From: Aureimonas glaciei
GTDB lineage: Bacteria; Pseudomonadota; Alphaproteobacteria; Rhizobiales; Rhizobiaceae
Length of the DNA stretch: 64,000 nucleotides
Direction: 5' to 3'
Assembly (NCBI RefSeq): GCF_014643375.1
Contig: NZ_BMJJ01000010.1
Coordinates: forward strand, 101,093-165,092
Part shown: one piece after another, positions 63,029-64,000 of the stretch
Position numbering within the stretch: the stretch's first letter is position 1
Layout: every line of letters starts with the position of its first letter
Program-made: the position numbers and the translations under genes
The notes under the pieces: model-generated
Seen by the model: the letters and a program-made list of their open reading frames with translations, nothing else
Database searches by the model: none
Told to the model about the DNA's origin: nothing

Positions 63029-63565
63029 TCAGTCGACGACCTTGCCGACGAAGGGCAGTTCGCGGAAGGCGTGGGCGACGTCCATGCCATAGCCAACGAC
63101 GAAATGGTCCGGACAGTCGAAGCCGACATAGTCGGCTGATATATCGGCCTTGCGCTTCATCCGCTTGTCCAGGAGCACGGCGATCTCGACGCCGGCGGCG
63201 CCGCGCGACAGCATCAGGTCGTGGGCGAATTTGAGGGTGCGGCCGGATTCCAGAATGTCGTCGATCATCAGGACGGTGCGTCCGGTCACGTCGGTCTCGA
63301 CGTCGCGCAGGATGCGCACCTGCCCGCCCTCGGTGCCGGCGCCATAGCTCGACAGCGAGATGAACTCGACCTCGGGGGCGAGGCCGGCGCGGTGCATGGC
63401 GCGGATGAGATCGGCGGCGAAGACGAAGGAGCCCTTGAGCACAGCCACGACCAGGATCTCGCCAGTGATGCGCCGGGCGATCTCGCCGGCGAGGCGCTCG
63501 ACCTCCACGGCGATGGTCTCCTGCGAGAACAGCGTCTCGATGTCGCGCCCGCGAACCGTGATCAT
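63029..63565 (-). CDS. hpt: Hypoxanthine phosphoribosyltransferase
   Basis: A 178-residue purine-salvage enzyme. The PRPP-binding loop VLMIDDILESGRTL (about 99-112) is clear, as are VLKGSFVFAADL and the purine-binding DFVVGYGMD-like segment CPDHFVVGYGMDVAHAFRE. It makes IMP or GMP from hypoxanthine or guanine. Its start overlaps the stop of the DUF3426-like gene by four bases. Confidence 0.93.
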   Translation of the reverse strand: MITVRGRDIETLFSQETIAVEVERLAGEIARRITGEILVVAVLKGSFVFAADLIRAMHRAGLAPEVEFISLSSYGAGTEGGQVRILRDVETDVTGRTVLMIDDILESGRTLKFAHDLMLSRGAAGVEIAVLLDKRMKRKADISADYVGFDCPDHFVVGYGMDVAHAFRELPFVGKVVD

Positions 63566-64000
63566 CGCGGCGACGGCCCGGTGGCGTCGAAACGGACATC
63601 GTCGATGAAGTCGACGCTGACATCGCCGCGGGAGCCGGCGGGCACCGCGACGGCGGAGTGGAACGTCAGCGAGCCGCCGGCGGCAAGGCTGGTCGCGCTG
63701 GTGGCGAGCATGCGCGTCTGGGTGACGCCGTTGGCCGATTTGAGCGCGATGCGCAGCGGCGGGACGCGTGTGGCCCGGGCGGCGGCATTGTGGATCGTTC
63801 CTTCGACCGCCAGAACCGCGCCATCGCCCCGCGCCACGATACGGGCGCTCAGCCCGGCGACGCGGAAGCCGCCCGACTGCACGCCGGCCATGGCCGAACC
63901 GACCGGCCCTTCCGGTGCGAGGAACAGGATCGCCGGCAACAGGATCGACAGGGCCATGGCGCCGAGGCCGGCCATGCGTCCGCTGCGCGGCATGGCGCCG
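63562..64000 (-). CDS. DUF3426-like membrane protein fragment (N-terminus outside window)
   Basis: About 146 residues are visible. One helix (LGAMALSILLPAILFLA) is followed by a beta-rich domain (FRVAGLSARIVARGDGAVLA; VEGTIHNAAARATRVPPLRI; LAAGGSLTFHSAVAVPAG) of DUF3426/FxLYD character. An ATG at 63993 could start it, but the frame remains open to the window edge, and homologues carry an N-terminal zinc-ribbon before the helix, so it is probably cut. It is coupled to hpt by a four-base overlap. Confidence 0.65.
   Translation of the reverse strand, partial: GAMPRSGRMAGLGAMALSILLPAILFLAPEGPVGSAMAGVQSGGFRVAGLSARIVARGDGAVLAVEGTIHNAAARATRVPPLRIALKSANGVTQTRMLATSATSLAAGGSLTFHSAVAVPAGSRGDVSVDFIDDVRFDATGPSPR

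Overview
This window is a stretch of GC-rich chromosome from an alphaproteobacterium of the order Hyphomicrobiales (Rhizobiales). The evidence is the rhizobial type of CheA N-terminus, a TGA-N9-TCA iron box, the tlpA / argH-lptM-lysA / TIGR02302-type neighbourhood, a CpdR-like regulator next to hpt, and two kinds of rhizobial intergenic palindrome. A CrtX-like carotenoid glucosyltransferase would fit a pigmented family such as Aurantimonadaceae, but that placement is inference. Genes are tightly packed, with many ATGA start/stop overlaps.

Layout. 1-1024 (-): start of a chemotaxis operon, with a stand-alone CheA N-terminal protein (Hpt plus linker, no kinase) followed by a STAS protein cut by the window edge. 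1695-5479 (+): fbpABC ferric-iron ABC transporter behind a RirA-type box. 5490-16638: an amino-sugar/peptidoglycan-sugar salvage locus. On the minus strand lie a BadF-type kinase, a GntR regulator, a SIS-domain deaminase and nagA. Divergent to them are murQ and a CUT1 ABC transporter operon, which carries a MNT/HEPN (mntA-hepT) toxin-antitoxin pair between its second permease gene and an oxidoreductase/ATPase pair. 16669-19897 (-): CrtX-like glycosyltransferase, Gfo/Idh/MocA oxidoreductase and a SleB-like cell-wall hydrolase lipoprotein.

19946-27364: a LacI regulator with two strong palindromic operators faces a second CUT1 sugar ABC transporter, whose operon ends with a sugar-phosphate isomerase-like TIM barrel and another Gfo/Idh/MocA oxidoreductase. 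27389-36341: membrane protein, CreA-like protein, M20 amidohydrolase, D,D-carboxypeptidase plus CobW-like metallochaperone GTPase, DUF924 protein, and a flippase/GNAT pair likely acting on a surface polysaccharide. 36489-40838: a compact cluster of an intradiol-dioxygenase-fold secreted protein lacking one expected ligand Tyr, a four-His ferric-reductase-like membrane protein, an EF-hand secreted protein, a LuxR-type response regulator and a 7TM sensor kinase.

40922-51511: mostly housekeeping: a small secreted protein, tRNA-Leu(CAA), dsbB, HNH endonuclease, alkA-like glycosylase, gluQ, two transporters, HIG1 protein plus cobalamin adenosyltransferase, a large MscS-type channel and a rhomboid protease. 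51749-54567: etfBA and 3-hydroxybutyryl-CoA dehydrogenase. 54709-54842: an intergenic inverted repeat with two 33-base arms. 54909-64000: tam, TIGR02302-type membrane protein, lysA, lptM, argH, tlpA, cpdR-like, hpt and a DUF3426-like fragment running off the window.

All functions come from reading motifs and context; no database search was run.
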